Translations under genes and position numbers: made by a program
The notes under the pieces: model-generated
The model's database searches: none
Told to the model about the DNA's origin: nothing
Seen by the model: the letters and a program-made list of their open reading frames with translations, nothing else
Shown: positions 7,879 to 15,854 of the stretch, piece after piece
Layout of the letters: each line of letters starts with the position of its first letter
How positions within the stretch are numbered: the stretch's first letter is position 1
DNA from: Bacteroidales bacterium
Lineage (GTDB): Bacteria; Bacteroidota; Bacteroidia; Bacteroidales; UBA932
NCBI GenBank assembly: GCA_017618115.1
Contig: JAFZUX010000013.1
Coordinates: 62,001-126,000, forward strand
Length of the DNA: 64,000 nt
Direction of reading: 5' to 3'

Positions 7879-10253
7879 CAGTTCTCAAAAGCTTTCTTGT
7901 TAAAGAGCAAAAATCCGATATTAAGTTGAGGATACCATTTGTACTCTCCCCTGGAGTAATAGGATGCGGAGAGTGAAACCGGACCTATAGGAGTCTGCCA
8001 TACCAACGCCGCGTTTCCTATCCAGGCCCCCTTTGGCCAACGCTCTGTGTATGAGTATCTCCAGCCGTCTGTCTCTCTTATAATCTGGCGGTATGGCTGG
8101 AAGTATCCCATTGTGGAGTGGAGGTAAATCTTCTCCGTAAACTTTATAACCGGATGGAATGCAAAGCCGCCGAAGGTATCTGCCCTGTAATCTGCCATAA
8201 GAAGCGTGGCGGAGTGAGGAATAGGTGTATATGGATTCATCACCATTATGGCGGCGTAGTAGTTGTTCATCTTCTTTTTATGTCCGTACTCCAACTGGGT
8301 GGAGAATCCAACAGAGAATCCGTTGCCCAGTTTTATGTACTTGGAGAGTTCATAACTGAAGGCGGGAACGGAGTGATTCTCACCATGTTGTCTTACTGCG
8401 GTATGGTTTGTGGAACCCGGTCTGTAGGTGCAGGAGAAGAAGGAGTATCTGAGAGAGGCGGCATATCTTGTTCCCTCAGTTGGATAGTGGACAAAGTCTT
8501 GGTTGTTCTTCTTAACCAGAATCTTTGGAGTTATGAAACTTACGGTGCCCCTGTCCGGAGTATCGTCCGAGTTGATAATATCAGTTAGATAAGAACTTTG
8601 GTAGAGTCTTCCCAATGCAACTTCTGCAGAGAGGACGGTGTTCTTTCTGAGTGAGAGAGGGGTTGCCGCACCCACTCTTGCATAGAGTTCCTTAAACTGC
8701 ACGTTCTGCGGTAACTTGTAGGATCTGAGGAAGTTCTGGTTGCCGTTGTAGAAGTCAAACTGGTGAGCGGTAATGGAGACAAAGTAATATGTGAGCGGTT
8801 TAACTCCCACATCCTGACGGAAGTAGCCGTTAACTCCGCGGTAGAATCTTCCGGCATTCATATTGAAACTCGTTCTCCAAGGAGTGCGTCCGGCGTGCAG
8901 ATAATCAATACCCAAAAAGATCTGGTTCAATGAAGATGAGGAGATGTTTCCGCCTATGCTGAGTTCCATTGGGTTTCTCTTTGTTGCTCTGATTTTGAGG
9001 AAGAAGAGAGAATCGTTCTCGTTAAAGAGAGGATTATCTTTATCACAGAGAACGGAGGGATAAAAGATGTTTACAACACCGCTGCGGATTACTCTGTAGT
9101 AACCTTTTCTAAGTTGAGTGAAATCAAAATCTTCACGTCTGTCTTCTCTTATTGTTCTGGCAATGAAGCGGGATGTCTGAGAAGAGACGGTTCCCTCCAC
9201 CAGTATCTGATGGTGGAACTTTAAAGGCGGGCACTTCTCTCTGAACTGCTTTCTCATTGTCTCCAACTCTTCCGCTGTTCTGGTGCGGTTTACACGCCTT
9301 TTTATCTCATTGATATTCTCCATTGTAAGATCATATCCCTGTTGAACAATCTCATCAATCTTTCCAAAATCCAGAATGCCGAACTTGTTGTAATCTCCGT
9401 TAATTAGAACTCCCAAAGAGTCCGGAATGTTGTAGTTGCTGCCGCCGATTCCCAGAGCCAGAATCAGAGAGGCGGCGTTGTCTTCATCTATGTTGAAGGC
9501 CTGCGTACACTGCGCTCCAATCATAACGTCCGGGTTGTAGAAGTTCTTCATGTGCTGCCACGGGAAGTTGTTGTGAAGACCTCCGTCATAGAGGTACTTG
9601 TCTCCGTCTTTTACCGGAGTAAAGTAGATAGGAATTGACATTGAGGCTCTTATGGCTGTTCCCAGGTTGCCCTCCCTGGAGATGTTTTCAGAGCGTTTCT
9701 GCACATCCGTAGAGACGCAGAAGAACGGCACCATAAGGGAGTCAAAGTTGAAGCGGGCGGCCTTAGAGGCTCCTGCAAAAAGTTGCAGCACAGCTAGATC
9801 CATAGGGTAGGCGGAGACCACTGAAGTAGGCAGCGCCACGCTGAACCTCTTTGCGGTATCTGTAAGACTCCTTATAGGACCCAGTTTAAAGGTTGCCATC
9901 TTAGGGTCCGGATCTTCACTGTAAAAGTATGTGGCGTAGGAAATTTCCGCTTTTCCGGAAGACCAGGCCTTAAACTCCGGCCTTTTGAACATCTCTATCA
10001 TCTCATCCGGAGAGTAGCCGGAGGCGTAGAGTCCTCCGATAATGGAACCCATAGAGGTTCCGCAGATGTAATCTATTGGTATATTATTCTCTTCCAGAGC
10101 TTTAAGCACGCCAATGTGAGAGAGTCCCTTGGCTCCTCCGCCGCTTAGCACCACTCCTACCTTTTGCTCCTGGGAGTAGAGAGGAGGAGCAAAGGTGAGT
10201 AGCAGGATACCCATCGCGATAGTAAATACAATAAAAAACCTCTCTCTTTTCAT
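7878..10253 (-). CDS. Patatin-like phospholipase with POTRA and outer-membrane barrel (type Vd / PlpD-like)
   Basis: Signal peptide (residues 1-27, ending LYSQ), then a patatin domain: GGGAKG oxyanion loop at 38-43, catalytic Ser67 in GTSMG, and the catalytic Asp in YDGGLHNNFP. A POTRA-like segment follows (ILVEGTVSSQTSRFIART...). The C-terminal ~400 residues are an aromatic-rich BamA/TamA-type beta-barrel. This is the order of type Vd autotransporters, in which a phospholipase A is tethered to or exported across the outer membrane. The start at 10253 (MKRERFF) is preferred over an upstream in-frame ATG at 10283, which would precede the signal peptide with polar residues and overlap the promoter. 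It is the first gene of the flippase/Dut-MurF/esterase operon and has a paralogue at 43675. Confidence 0.9.
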   Translation of the reverse strand: MKRERFFIVFTIAMGILLLTFAPPLYSQEQKVGVVLSGGGAKGLSHIGVLKALEENNIPIDYICGTSMGSIIGGLYASGYSPDEMIEMFKRPEFKAWSSGKAEISYATYFYSEDPDPKMATFKLGPIRSLTDTAKRFSVALPTSVVSAYPMDLAVLQLFAGASKAARFNFDSLMVPFFCVSTDVQKRSENISREGNLGTAIRASMSIPIYFTPVKDGDKYLYDGGLHNNFPWQHMKNFYNPDVMIGAQCTQAFNIDEDNAASLILALGIGGSNYNIPDSLGVLINGDYNKFGILDFGKIDEIVQQGYDLTMENINEIKRRVNRTRTAEELETMRKQFREKCPPLKFHHQILVEGTVSSQTSRFIARTIREDRREDFDFTQLRKGYYRVIRSGVVNIFYPSVLCDKDNPLFNENDSLFFLKIRATKRNPMELSIGGNISSSSLNQIFLGIDYLHAGRTPWRTSFNMNAGRFYRGVNGYFRQDVGVKPLTYYFVSITAHQFDFYNGNQNFLRSYKLPQNVQFKELYARVGAATPLSLRKNTVLSAEVALGRLYQSSYLTDIINSDDTPDRGTVSFITPKILVKKNNQDFVHYPTEGTRYAASLRYSFFSCTYRPGSTNHTAVRQHGENHSVPAFSYELSKYIKLGNGFSVGFSTQLEYGHKKKMNNYYAAIMVMNPYTPIPHSATLLMADYRADTFGGFAFHPVIKFTEKIYLHSTMGYFQPYRQIIRETDGWRYSYTERWPKGAWIGNAALVWQTPIGPVSLSASYYSRGEYKWYPQLNIGFLLFNKKAFEN

Positions 10254-10270
10254 ACAGATTAAATATCGCC

Positions 10271-10278
10271 CAAAGTTA
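10271..10278 (-). promoter_or_regulatory. Candidate -7 box (TAACTTTG) for the patatin operon
   Basis: The minus strand reads TAACTTTG at 10278-10271, 18 bases upstream of the ATG at 10253. It matches TAnnTTTG. No clear -33 is seen. It lies back to back with the plus-strand box at 10304. Confidence 0.5.
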
Positions 10279-10303
10279 GTCATAATTTGTTCCTTTTTTG
10301 AGT

Positions 10304-10311
10304 TATATTTG
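10304..10311 (+). promoter_or_regulatory. Candidate -7 box (TATATTTG) for the cyclophilin gene
   Basis: TATATTTG lies 23 bases upstream of the ATG at 10334. It lies inside the longer reading frame that begins at 10298, which argues for the 10334 start. Confidence 0.6.
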
Positions 10312-10333
10312 TAGAAAATTAATCAAAACCTAT

Positions 10334-11020
10334 ATGAAAAAGATTCTTCTTGGAACATTGGCAATTTCACTGATTCTTTTCTCCTGCAAAGGCGGAGAGA
10401 AAAAGGCTCAGCAGGCACAACAGCCGGAGCAGGCTCAACAGGCTGAACCTCAGAAACCTGCAAAACTCTTTAACACAGATTCTCTTGGAACGGAACCTCA
10501 GTTTGATATTGTAACCACTATGGGTACTATCAGAATCAAACTCTATGAGGATACTCCAAAGCATAAAAAGAACTTTATCCGCCTGGCTTCAGAGGGTTAC
10601 TTTGACGGAATGCAGTTCCACAGAGTAATCAATAACTTTATGATTCAGACCGGAGATCCTTACACCAAATACTCTGAGACCGAGTACCCTCAGGCATACC
10701 AAAGTTACGGTACAGGCGGCCCCGGCTATACTATCCCTGCAGAGATTGTTAATACTCACAAGCACAAAAAAGGTGCTCTGGCAGCAGCCCGCAAGGGTGA
10801 TACCTCCAATCCGGAGAAGGCCTCTTCCGGCTCTCAGTTCTATATTGTGCAGAGCGAGCAGTCTTGCAAACAGCTGGACGGAGACTACACCGTATTCGGA
10901 GAGACAGTAAAAGGTCTTGAGGTTATTGATAAAATAGCAAAAGTGCCTACAGGGGCCCGTAAACAAGACCTTCCTAACCAACCTGTGAAAATAATTTCAG
11001 TGCGTCCGGCGGCCGATTAA
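10334..11020 (+). CDS. Cyclophilin-type peptidyl-prolyl cis-trans isomerase lipoprotein
   Basis: The 228-residue product starts with a lipoprotein signal (MKKILLGTLAISLILFSC), so it is anchored in the envelope. A Gln/Ala/Pro-rich tether follows (about residues 20-45), then a cyclophilin domain: MGTIRIKLYEDTP, FHRVINNFMIQTGDP (catalytic Arg in FHR) and SSGSQFYIVQ. It isomerises prolyl bonds during folding of exported proteins. The ATG at 10298 is rejected because it lies upstream of the promoter box and adds a polar leader before the signal peptide. Confidence 0.93.
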   Translation: MKKILLGTLAISLILFSCKGGEKKAQQAQQPEQAQQAEPQKPAKLFNTDSLGTEPQFDIVTTMGTIRIKLYEDTPKHKKNFIRLASEGYFDGMQFHRVINNFMIQTGDPYTKYSETEYPQAYQSYGTGGPGYTIPAEIVNTHKHKKGALAAARKGDTSNPEKASSGSQFYIVQSEQSCKQLDGDYTVFGETVKGLEVIDKIAKVPTGARKQDLPNQPVKIISVRPAAD

Positions 11021-11024
11021 AAGT

Positions 11025-11041
11025 TTGGCACGCCCTTTGCA
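11025..11041 (+). promoter_or_regulatory. Sigma-54-like promoter (TTGGCACG-N4-TTGCA)
   Basis: Bases 11025-11041 read TTGGCACGCCCTTTGCA. The invariant GG (11027-28) and GC (11039-40) are exactly ten bases apart, as required for -24/-12 sigma-54 promoters, and every consensus base fits. It begins four bases after the cyclophilin stop. Transcription would start near 11052, and an intrinsic terminator lies at 11092-11118, so the predicted product is a ~65-base RNA. That a sigma-54 factor is active here is inference. Confidence 0.45.
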
Positions 11042-11051
11042 ATACCTAAAA

Positions 11052-11118
11052 GCGTAGTTTTTTCATAGGTTAATTTTTAGGTTTGAGAAATGGGGATGGC
11101 GGTTGCCACCCCCTTTTT
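11052..11118 (+). ncRNA. Possible short sigma-54-dependent RNA
   Basis: The interval runs from the start point predicted by the sigma-54-like element to the T-run of the hairpin at 11092. It has no reading frame of meaningful length. It could be a small RNA, or simply the 3' region of the cyclophilin transcript. Nothing in the sequence shows a target. Confidence 0.25.
11092..11118 (+). terminator. Intrinsic terminator after the cyclophilin gene
   Basis: GGGG-AT-GGC, a GGTT loop, then GCC-A-CCCC form a G/C-rich hairpin followed by TTTTT (11114-11118). It separates the cyclophilin gene from the rpsP promoter. Confidence 0.75.
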
Positions 11119-11130
11119 CATTGTATTATT

Positions 11131-11161
11131 TTTGGTTTTATAGGTAAATAGCGTATATTTG
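11131..11161 (+). promoter_or_regulatory. rpsP promoter (TTTG - 19 - TATATTTG)
   Basis: TTTG at 11131-11134 and TATATTTG at 11154-11161 are separated by 19 bases, a textbook Bacteroidota housekeeping promoter. A leader of about 55 bases follows before the rpsP ATG. Confidence 0.85.
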
Positions 11162-11222
11162 CAGTCCTTTTCTCGGGTAGGAAAGGACTAATTATTATTA
11201 ACAACTTAAAAGACTCACAGTT

Positions 11223-11798
11223 ATGTCTGTAAAAATTCGTTTATCACGTCACGGAAAGAAGAACTACGCTTTCTTCCACATCCTGGCAACAGATGTCAGA
11301 GCTCCTCGTGATAGCCGCTTTATTGAGCTTTTGGGATCATACGATCCTAACACCAATCCGGCTTCTATTGTCCTCAACGTGGACAGAGCTCTTTATTGGC
11401 TTCAGAATGGCGCACAGCCAACAATCACAGCTAGAAGAATCCTCTCTTACAAGGGTGTGCTTCTTAAGAAACACCTTGCAGAGGGAGTAGCAAAGGGCGC
11501 TCTTACTCAGGAGCAGGCAGATGCTAAGTTTGCCGCTTGGGTAGCAGAGAAAGAGGCTAAGGTTGAGAAGAAGAGAGAAAATCTCAAAGTTTCCAAGGCA
11601 GATGCAAAGAAGGCTGCAGTTGAGGCTGAGGGTAAGGTAAATGCTGCAAGAGCAGAGGAACTTGCCAAGAAGAAGGCCGAGGCTGAGAAGGCTGCTGAAG
11701 AGGCTCGCAAGGCCGCTGAGGCAGAGGCTGCTGCCGCTACCGAGGCTCCGGCTGAGGAGGCTGCTGCACCTGCAGAGGAGGCACCAAAGGCAGAATAG
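11223..11798 (+). CDS. rpsP: 30S ribosomal protein S16 with long charged tail
   Basis: The first ~85 residues are canonical S16 ([33 protein letters not shown]), a small-subunit protein needed for 16S folding. The remaining ~100 residues are an Ala/Lys/Glu-rich, helix-prone tail ending in repeated AEEA-type units. Bacteroidota S16 proteins often carry such tails; E. coli S16 is about 82 residues. rimM follows three bases downstream, the widespread rpsP-rimM arrangement. Confidence 0.97.
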   Translation: MSVKIRLSRHGKKNYAFFHILATDVRAPRDSRFIELLGSYDPNTNPASIVLNVDRALYWLQNGAQPTITARRILSYKGVLLKKHLAEGVAKGALTQEQADAKFAAWVAEKEAKVEKKRENLKVSKADAKKAAVEAEGKVNAARAEELAKKKAEAEKAAEEARKAAEAEAAAATEAPAEEAAAPAEEAPKAE

Positions 11799-11801
11799 CT
11801 T

Positions 11802-12311
11802 ATGGCTTTACGCTCCGTAGCGCAGATTGCAAAGGGATACGGCAAAGAGGGTGAGCTTCTCATCAGATCTGAGTCAGATTCATTTTCAGAGTTGCTTATG
11901 GAGTGTGAAGATAAGGCTGAAGCTTTAAAGGAACCGGTATTCATCTATTTTGATGGAGTGCCGGTTCCATTTTTTATTAAATCCGTTCACCACAGATCTA
12001 ATAACGCCTGGGTTGTAACCTTCTCTACAATAAGAGATAACGCCCACGCGGAAGAGGTTGTGGGGAGAGATATCTTCCTGGAAGGGGAGGAGGATTTCTC
12101 AGAGGATTTGAATCTTTTGGTTGGCTTTACCGTTCTTTCCGAGGAGGGAGGTAAGGTTGGAACCATAGGAAGAGTTATTGAATACCCTTCAAATATTTGT
12201 CTTGAGATAAAGGAGACGGAAGTTCTGCTTCCTTTCCATGAAGAACTCGTTCTTGATTTCAATCAGGAGTCTAAAACTCTGAGGATGAGGGTTCCAGAGG
12301 GGATTATATAG
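11802..12311 (+). CDS. rimM: 16S rRNA processing/ribosome maturation factor RimM
   Basis: A 169-residue protein with the RimM N-terminal beta-barrel (VAQIAKGYGKEGELLI) and a PRC-type C-terminal barrel (LVGFTVLSEEGGKVGTIGRV). It helps assemble the 30S head domain and works with S19. It is in an operon with rpsP. Its last eight bases overlap the 3' end of the convergent AraC gene. Confidence 0.95.
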   Translation: MALRSVAQIAKGYGKEGELLIRSESDSFSELLMECEDKAEALKEPVFIYFDGVPVPFFIKSVHHRSNNAWVVTFSTIRDNAHAEEVVGRDIFLEGEEDFSEDLNLLVGFTVLSEEGGKVGTIGRVIEYPSNICLEIKETEVLLPFHEELVLDFNQESKTLRMRVPEGII

Positions 12312-13236
12312 AGTTCATAAACTTTTTGGGAGTTGTTCCCGTGTGTTTCTTAAAGAATTTTCCAAAGGAGGATTGGTCTGCAAAGTTCAACTCTTCCGCC
12401 ACTTTCTGAATGGTGGCACCGGGAGCCATCAGCAATCTTTTGGCTTTCTGTGTGATGTGTCTTCCTATCCAGGCGGAACAGTTCTCTCTTGTGTGCTCTT
12501 TTAGAACGGAGGAGAGATACTGCACGGAGATAAAGAGCTTCTCCGCATAGAAAGAGGGGGAGTGTTCCCTCTCCCCGTACTTTTGCAGAAGGCGCATAAA
12601 CTTTCGTATAATCTCCTCGCTTCTAGGGATATTGCCGGTCTCTATCGGGATATTAAGTTGCTCCGTGAGTGCGTTGAGTACCTCAAGCAAAAGGAGGTTA
12701 AGGCTGTGCTTTAAGAAATACTCCTTAAGAGTGATGGTCTCTCCCATATATTTGTAGAGAGTGTCAAAAGAGTTTTTCAGCCTCAGAAAATCCTCATCCT
12801 CTTCAATATGGAAATAGGGGTTTATGTGAGAATCAAAGATTGCAGGTGAGGGAGTTGGTGACGGCTCGTTCAGGTATTTGTCTATAAACGAACGTTTTAC
12901 CATAAGTATATAGTATGTTCCGTCTTGAGACATTACGGTTGGGCCGGTAAGACTGTCGTACGGAGAAATGAACATCAGACTGTGTCTGCTCAGTTTAATC
13001 TTCTGATAGTTAACGGAAAAGGTGATTTCTCCCTCCAGAATCAAAATGGTGGTCATAAGATCCAACTTCACTATATCTTTAAACTGCTGAAGGTTGTCGT
13101 TGGCTCGTTTGATGTTGGCTTCCGTCATCCTTGTCATCATTACTTCGTTGTTGAATTGAAAACCTCCCAAAATTTTTAGGATGTCGTCAAATTTCTCTAC
13201 CAGAAAAGTCTTTTTTTGTCTGAGGGATTTTTTCAT
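12304..13236 (-). CDS. AraC-family transcriptional regulator, likely regulator of the adjacent RND pump
   Basis: The 310-residue product has an N-terminal cupin-like sensor segment (~1-170) and a C-terminal double helix-turn-helix (RHITQKAKRLLMAPGATIQK, then EELNFADQSSFGKFFKKHTG). It is divergent from the tolC-like gene, with 168 bases between starts, so it probably controls the efflux operon. The 13236 start (MKKSLRQ) is chosen over 13362, because the longer frame would cross the candidate -7 box and the operator-like repeats. Confidence 0.9.
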   Translation of the reverse strand: MKKSLRQKKTFLVEKFDDILKILGGFQFNNEVMMTRMTEANIKRANDNLQQFKDIVKLDLMTTILILEGEITFSVNYQKIKLSRHSLMFISPYDSLTGPTVMSQDGTYYILMVKRSFIDKYLNEPSPTPSPAIFDSHINPYFHIEEDEDFLRLKNSFDTLYKYMGETITLKEYFLKHSLNLLLLEVLNALTEQLNIPIETGNIPRSEEIIRKFMRLLQKYGEREHSPSFYAEKLFISVQYLSSVLKEHTRENCSAWIGRHITQKAKRLLMAPGATIQKVAEELNFADQSSFGKFFKKHTGTTPKKFMNSI

Positions 13237-13252
13237 AACCTTGATTTTGGAA

Positions 13253-13260
13253 CAAAAATA
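13253..13260 (-). promoter_or_regulatory. Candidate -7 box (TATTTTTG) for the AraC gene
   Basis: The minus strand reads TATTTTTG at 13260-13253, 17 bases before the ATG at 13236. It fits TAnnTTTG. No clear -33. Confidence 0.45.
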
Positions 13261-13294
13261 AGTAAAAATGGGGTAGAAGTGGGTAGGTTGGATT

Positions 13295-13326
13295 AAAATT
13301 TGTATAGAATTGGACCAAAATTGTAT
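13295..13326. promoter_or_regulatory. Operator-like direct repeats in the AraC/efflux intergenic region
   Basis: AAAATTTGTAT (13295-13305) and AAAATTGTAT (13317-13326) begin 22 bases apart, about two helical turns, as expected for the two half-sites of an AraC-type site. A third copy, AAAATTGTAC, at 13388-13397 overlaps the efflux -7 box. Binding is inferred. Confidence 0.35.
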
Positions 13327-13363
13327 TATTAACGCCCATAAATTCGGCGCTAAAAATTGCAAC

Positions 13364-13394
13364 TTTGTAGCCGCTTTTTGTTTGAATAAAATTG
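13364..13394 (+). promoter_or_regulatory. Candidate efflux operon promoter (TTTG - 19 - TAAAATTG)
   Basis: TTTG at 13364-13367 and TAAAATTG at 13387-13394, one mismatch from TAnnTTTG, are 19 bases apart. The ATG at 13405 follows after ten bases. The imperfect -7 would suit a promoter needing an activator. Confidence 0.5.
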
Positions 13395-13404
13395 TACAAA
13401 AGAT

Positions 13405-14748
13405 ATGAAGAGATTATTCAGATTTATCGGCGTCCTAACATTTGCCGCTCTGTTGGTTCCTCAGGGGAAGATTGCGGCACAGAGTTCGGATACCGTTGCA
13501 CTCACGCTTAATGATGCGTTGGAGATAGCGCAGAGTAAATCTTTAACCGTTCAGGTTGCGGATAAAGAGATTGAGAAGACCGGTTATGCAAAGAAGGGAG
13601 CATACGCAGCTCTTTTCCCTCAGATAGATGCAAGCGGTTCTTATCAGAGAACCATCAAGAAACAGACAATGGCTATGAGTATGAACGGCCAGACTCAGAA
13701 GATTTCCGTTGGAACGGATAACGTTTACAACGCAGGTCTTTCCGCTCAGATGCCGCTGGTTAACGTGGCTTTGTGGAAGAGTCTGAACATCTCGGGCCTG
13801 AACGTGGAAATGGCTGTAGAACAAGCGCGTGCAAGCCGTCAGAATCTGATTAACCAGGTGGAACAGGCCTTCTACACCTGCCTTCTGGCTTCAGATCTCT
13901 GCAAGGTTTACAAGGAGAATTATCAGAACGCAAAGGATAATTTTGAGAAAGTAAAGGCTCAGTATGAGAGCGGTAGAGTTGCCAAGTATGATATGATCAG
14001 GGCTGAGGTGAATATGCAGAACGCAGAGCCTAACGTATATGATTCTCAGAACTCTCTCACTTTGGCTTTGTGGCAACTTAAGGCAATTATGGGTATCAAC
14101 CTCTCAACCAATATTAAGTGTGTGGGAAGCCTGAGTGATTACACCGGGAAGATGCAGGAACTTGTAATGGCTTCAGACAGTGTTAATTTGGAGAACAACT
14201 CAAGTATGCGTCAGTTGGATATTCAGGGCAAATTGCTCAATGAAACCTTAAAGATGCAGAGAGCTCAGTTCATTCCTTCTTTGGGTCTGAGCGCCTCATA
14301 CTCATATATCTCTATGAGTAATGACTTTAAGATTAACCACTATCAGTGGAATCCATATTCAACAGCAGCGTTGGGTCTCTCAATTCCTGTTTTCTCAGGC
14401 GGTCAGAAGAGAAACACAATCCGTCAGACTAAGGTTCAGATGGAGCAGTTGGAACTTCAGAAGGAGAATGCAAGACGCGGTTTGGAAGTTTCCGTTAAAC
14501 AGAGTTTGAGCTCTATGGAAACAGCTCTGAAACAGTACAATGCGGCTAAGGCTACATTGGAGGGAGCACAGACCGGTTTTGAGATTGCAAGCAAGATGTA
14601 TGAGGTTGGACGTGCAACGGTTCTGGATGTGAACGATGCAAACCTTGCACTGCTTCAGGCAAAACTTAATCTTCATCAATCCATCCACTCATTCCTGGTT
14701 GCTAAGTCAGCTTTGGAACTTACACTGGGTGTGAACAATAACGAGTAG
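13405..14748 (+). CDS. TolC-like outer-membrane efflux protein
   Basis: A 447-residue product with a signal peptide (cleavage near IAAQ, residue ~26) and two OEP repeats rich in long coiled-coil helices (LTLNDALEIAQSKS at the start; a second helical half near residues 250-440). It forms the trimeric outer-membrane duct of a tripartite pump. It is the first gene of an operon with the adaptor (21 bases downstream) and the RND permease. Confidence 0.94.
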   Translation: MKRLFRFIGVLTFAALLVPQGKIAAQSSDTVALTLNDALEIAQSKSLTVQVADKEIEKTGYAKKGAYAALFPQIDASGSYQRTIKKQTMAMSMNGQTQKISVGTDNVYNAGLSAQMPLVNVALWKSLNISGLNVEMAVEQARASRQNLINQVEQAFYTCLLASDLCKVYKENYQNAKDNFEKVKAQYESGRVAKYDMIRAEVNMQNAEPNVYDSQNSLTLALWQLKAIMGINLSTNIKCVGSLSDYTGKMQELVMASDSVNLENNSSMRQLDIQGKLLNETLKMQRAQFIPSLGLSASYSYISMSNDFKINHYQWNPYSTAALGLSIPVFSGGQKRNTIRQTKVQMEQLELQKENARRGLEVSVKQSLSSMETALKQYNAAKATLEGAQTGFEIASKMYEVGRATVLDVNDANLALLQAKLNLHQSIHSFLVAKSALELTLGVNNNE

Positions 14749-14769
14749 AAAAATCTAAAAAGTATATAT

Positions 14770-15852
14770 ATGAAAAAAGAGATCATCAGATTACTTGCCG
14801 CTTCAGCTCTCTGCCTTTTTGCAGCAGTTGCGGTTTCATCCTGTTCCGGCAAGAAGAGTGATTCTGCAGCAGGTGCAGAAACTAAGGTTGTTAACGTTAC
14901 CGTTATGAATATCTCAGCAAGAGATGTTGAGCAGGCTGAGGTATTTACAGGTACTGTTGAGGGATTCAACACCAACAACATCTCTCCTCAGTCTCCGGGC
15001 CGTATTGAGAGAATCTTTGTTGAGGTAGGTACACATGTAGCTAAAGGTCAGAAGCTTGCACAGATGGAGGCTACCAACCTCACTCAGGCAAAACTCCAGA
15101 TGGAGAACAATAAACTTGAGTTTGAAAGAACCAAGCAGCTGTTTGAGATAGGGGGTGCTTCACAGAGTGAGTACGATGCAAGAAAGATGGCATACGAGGT
15201 TTCAATGAGCGCTTATAAGAACCTGGAAACCAACACCTATCTTATCTCTCCAATCTCCGGTGTGGTAACTGCCAGAAACTATGATGCAGGTGATATGTAT
15301 AACGGAGCAACTCCTCTTTACACCGTTGAGCAGATCAGACCGGTTAAGATAAAGGTGAACGTTCCCGAGTCTCTCTACGGAAAGATTAAAAGAGGACAAA
15401 AGGTTAACGTTAAGTTGGATGTTTACGGAGACGAGGTATTCCAAGGCGTTGTTTATCTGGTATATCCTACACTTTCTTCAGCTTCCAGAACATTCCCTAT
15501 CGAGATTACGATAGCCAACTCCAATGAGAGGGTGCGCCCGGGTATGTTTGCAAGAGTAACCTTTGTTTACGGTATGGAACACAACATTGTCGTTCCGGAT
15601 GTTGCGGTTGTTAAGCAGATGGGAAGCGGTGACCACTATGTTTATACGGTAGTAGATAAGAAGGTGGTATTCAAGAAGGTAAAGCTGGGCCAGCTTATCG
15701 GGACAGAGTATGAGATTAAGAGCGGTCTGGATGAGAGCGATGTAATTATAGTAGAGGGTCAGAACAGGGTTGTCAACGGACAGGAGGTTAATCCTCAGCC
15801 TGGCGAGCCGGCCAAGTTCACTCCGGATAATCTTGTAGATAAAACAAAGTAG
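14770..15852 (+). CDS. RND efflux periplasmic adaptor (membrane fusion protein), lipoprotein
   Basis: A 360-residue protein with a lipobox (AVSSC, Cys about residue 25). Its biotinyl-lipoyl-like half motifs flank a short helical hairpin (SPGRIERIFVEVGTHVAKGQ ... YLISPISGVVTARNYDAGD), followed by beta-barrel and membrane-proximal domains. It links the inner-membrane RND pump to the TolC-like channel. The permease starts two bases after its stop, suggesting translational coupling. Confidence 0.94.
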   Translation: MKKEIIRLLAASALCLFAAVAVSSCSGKKSDSAAGAETKVVNVTVMNISARDVEQAEVFTGTVEGFNTNNISPQSPGRIERIFVEVGTHVAKGQKLAQMEATNLTQAKLQMENNKLEFERTKQLFEIGGASQSEYDARKMAYEVSMSAYKNLETNTYLISPISGVVTARNYDAGDMYNGATPLYTVEQIRPVKIKVNVPESLYGKIKRGQKVNVKLDVYGDEVFQGVVYLVYPTLSSASRTFPIEITIANSNERVRPGMFARVTFVYGMEHNIVVPDVAVVKQMGSGDHYVYTVVDKKVVFKKVKLGQLIGTEYEIKSGLDESDVIIVEGQNRVVNGQEVNPQPGEPAKFTPDNLVDKTK

Positions 15853-15854
15853 AA

